Part shown: piece after piece, positions 62,655 to 64,000 of the stretch
Layout of the letters: every line of letters begins with the position of its first letter
Numbering within the stretch: position 1 is the first letter of the stretch
The notes under the pieces: generated by a model
The model's database searches: none
What the model saw: only the letters and a program-made list of their open reading frames with translations
What the model was told of the DNA's origin: nothing
Origin: an uncultured Subdoligranulum sp.
GTDB lineage: Bacteria; Bacillota; Clostridia; Oscillospirales; Ruminococcaceae
Direction of reading: 5' to 3'
Length of the DNA: 64,000 nt
Assembly (NCBI RefSeq): GCF_963931595.1
Contig: NZ_OZ007030.1
Coordinates: 1,976,481 to 2,040,480 of the forward strand
Made by a program: the position numbers and the translations under genes

Positions 62655-63257
62655 ATGAAAACCTACCCGCTGAGTGCCCTTTTGGGGCGCATGAAGTACA
62701 TCACCCGCTGGAGCCTGATGCGCAACGGCCGTCCCGAGAGCCTGAGCGAGCACACCGCCGACACGGCCCTGCTGGCCCATATGCTCTGTCTGATCGCCAA
62801 AAAGTGCACCGGCACCGGTGCGGCCCTGCGCCCCGAGATGGTGGCCACGGCGGCGCTCTACCACGACGCGCCGGAGATCCTGACCGGCGACATGCCCACC
62901 CCGGTGAAATACAAGAACGCTGCCCTGCGCAACGCCTACAAGGCGGTGGAGCGGGAGAGTGCCCGGGTGATGGCCAGCCTGCAGCCCGAGGAGTTGCGGG
63001 CCGAGACCGAGGCCTATCTGACGGGGACAGTGCTCAACGACGCCGAGCAAAAGGTGCTCAAAGCCGCCGACCGGCTGTCCGCCCTCATCAAATGCATCGA
63101 GGAGAGCCAGGGCGGCAACCATGAATTTGAGGCGGCGCGGGAACAGCAGCTAACCGCCCTGCATGCCATGGACTGCCCCGAGGCAGAGTATTTCATCCAG
63201 CACATGCTGCCCTGCTACGCCCAGAACCTGGACGAGCTAACCCGGGGCCGGTTCTGA
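62655..63257 (+). CDS. YfbR-like HD-domain 5'-deoxynucleotidase
   Basis: This 200-residue protein has the HD-domain layout SLSEHTADTALLAHML (first His), then ATAALYHDAPEILTGDMPTPVKY (HD) and KAADRLSALIKCIEESQGG (final D). This is the metal-binding set of YfbR/HDDC2-type nucleotidases that dephosphorylate deoxynucleoside monophosphates. AGGAAAGG precedes the start. A TATACT box lies at 62618-62623. It is the only plus-strand host gene in the window. Confidence 0.9.
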   Translation: MKTYPLSALLGRMKYITRWSLMRNGRPESLSEHTADTALLAHMLCLIAKKCTGTGAALRPEMVATAALYHDAPEILTGDMPTPVKYKNAALRNAYKAVERESARVMASLQPEELRAETEAYLTGTVLNDAEQKVLKAADRLSALIKCIEESQGGNHEFEAAREQQLTALHAMDCPEAEYFIQHMLPCYAQNLDELTRGRF

Positions 63258-63343
63258 GCCGCGAAGAGGTCAATCCTGCAGGCGGCCCCCCATCGATGAG
63301 TTTGTCCACGTCGGCGGCGCAAAAAAGCGGGGCACAGCCCTGC
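63258..63343. repeat. degenerate duplicate of the dus 3' end
   Basis: TCCTGCAGGCGG and the following bases at 63273-63322 repeat, with mismatches, the end of the dus gene at 63351-63400 (CATCGAT.AGTTT.T..ACGTC). It looks like a small tandem duplication of the last codons. Confidence 0.6.
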
Positions 63344-64000
63344 TTACTCCTGCAGGCGGAAGACCGCATCGATCAGTTTATCTACGTCAGTAAAGTGTTC
63401 CAGCATGGAGCAGTACCGCCGCAGCGACGCCGCCCCCCGCAGCCCTTTCATATAATGCATGGCCTGGCTGCGGGCCTGGGGCATGGCCAGCCACTCCCCT
63501 TTTTCCTCGCACATCTCGTAGATCTGACGGCGCAGCGCCATCATCCGCTGGTTGAGGCTGGGCTCCGCCGGGGGTTCCTCCCCCAGCAGCGCCGCCCGCA
63601 CCCGCTCGAACAACCAGGGGTCCCCCAGGGCGCCCCGGCCGATCATGACGCCGTCGCAGCCGGTTTGGGCCAGCAGGTCCAGCGCCCCCTCGGCGGTGGT
63701 CACATCGCCGTTGGCCAGCACCGGAATCTGCACCGCCCGCTTGATGGACGCGATGGCCCCGGTGTCGATGGGCGGGATATACATCTGTTCCCGGGTGCGT
63801 CCGTGCACCGCCAGCAGATCGGCGCCGTTGGCCTCGCACTGTTTGGCCACCTCCACGCCGGTCATGTGATCGGCGTCCCAGCCGATGCGCATCTTGACGG
63901 TGAGGGGGGTATCGTCCCCCAGCGCCTTGCGGGCGGCCGCCACCATAGCCCCGCAGAGGGGCGGGTCCAGCAAGAGGTGGCTGCCTGCGCCGCTGGAAGT
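63344..64000 (-). CDS. dus: tRNA-dihydrouridine synthase, 5' end outside window
   Basis: The frame continues past the window edge. Visible parts are GSHLLLDPPLCGAMVAAARKAL, PLTVKMRIGWDADH (FMN-binding region), DLLAVHGRTREQMY and IPVLANGDVTTAEGALDLLAQTGCDGVMIGRGALGDPWLF, the DusB-type TIM barrel. The C-terminal helical domain (LRRQIYEMCEEKGEW...MHYMKGLRGAASLRRYCSML) is complete. The enzyme reduces uridine in tRNA D-loops. Confidence 0.95.
   Translation of the reverse strand, partial: TSSGAGSHLLLDPPLCGAMVAAARKALGDDTPLTVKMRIGWDADHMTGVEVAKQCEANGADLLAVHGRTREQMYIPPIDTGAIASIKRAVQIPVLANGDVTTAEGALDLLAQTGCDGVMIGRGALGDPWLFERVRAALLGEEPPAEPSLNQRMMALRRQIYEMCEEKGEWLAMPQARSQAMHYMKGLRGAASLRRYCSMLEHFTDVDKLIDAVFRLQE

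Noticed and set aside
60233..63124. A 963-codon plus-strand frame opposite the YfhO-like gene
   Set aside because: Histidine/glycine/valine-rich shadow composition without any motif, while the minus strand encodes a typical polytopic protein.

Overview
The window is a piece of a Bacillota gut-type genome, most like the Oscillospiraceae (Faecalibacterium/Gemmiger/Subdoligranulum group). This rests on the GC-rich chromosomal segment at the right (rplM-rpsI, an HPr-like protein, tex, a YfhO-type membrane protein, a YfbR-type nucleotidase, a dihydrouridine synthase) and on the families carried by the mobile DNA. The exact genus is inference.

Layout. Positions 1 to about 56150 are the right-hand part of a large integrative conjugative element (ICE) of the Tn1549/CTn type. 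Almost all its genes lie on the minus strand, so transcription runs from parA-parB (about 55.8-54.1 kb) leftward. The order is: partition genes, a DUF6017-like DNA-binding protein, small accessory proteins, PcfB, VirD4, Maff2, VirB6/TrbL, PrgI, VirB4, a CHAP hydrolase, DUF4315/DUF4366 proteins, topoisomerase III, a CHC2-zinc/ArdC-like fusion, TTRAP, a 3056-residue SNF2 helicase/adenine methylase, DUF3849 and MobC. After MobC come an IS3-family insertion, an accessory island (XRE regulator, SLOG protein, AbiE type IV toxin-antitoxin) and the relaxase. The integrase end lies outside the window. The ICE ends just downstream of rpsI.

Two smaller elements, each with its own large serine recombinase, replication genes and relaxase, are nested in the ICE's transfer genes. 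Element 1 (30472-41289, 10.8 kb) splits maff2 and carries tet(W) plus a SAM methyltransferase. Element 2 (43160-50973, 7.8 kb) splits virD4 and carries an RlmA-type 23S rRNA methyltransferase. Joining the gene halves across each element restores an uninterrupted frame (72-residue Maff2, 612-residue VirD4). As sequenced, the ICE therefore has a broken coupling protein that precise excision could repair.

Main points of interest. (1) The RlmA-type methyltransferase is preceded by a strong promoter, an eight-codon leader peptide MVTFMRLR (the MRLR motif of macrolide-stalling leaders) and alternative hairpins, which suggests drug-inducible resistance. (2) A complete tnpV gene with its own ribosome binding site is overprinted in another frame inside the giant helicase/methylase gene. 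(3) Both guest elements reversibly interrupt conjugation genes. (4) The repA gene of element 1 contains four iterons at a 23-bp period. (5) parB contains a 27-bp palindrome. (6) Two guest-element genes have AUC/AUA where the start codon should be.
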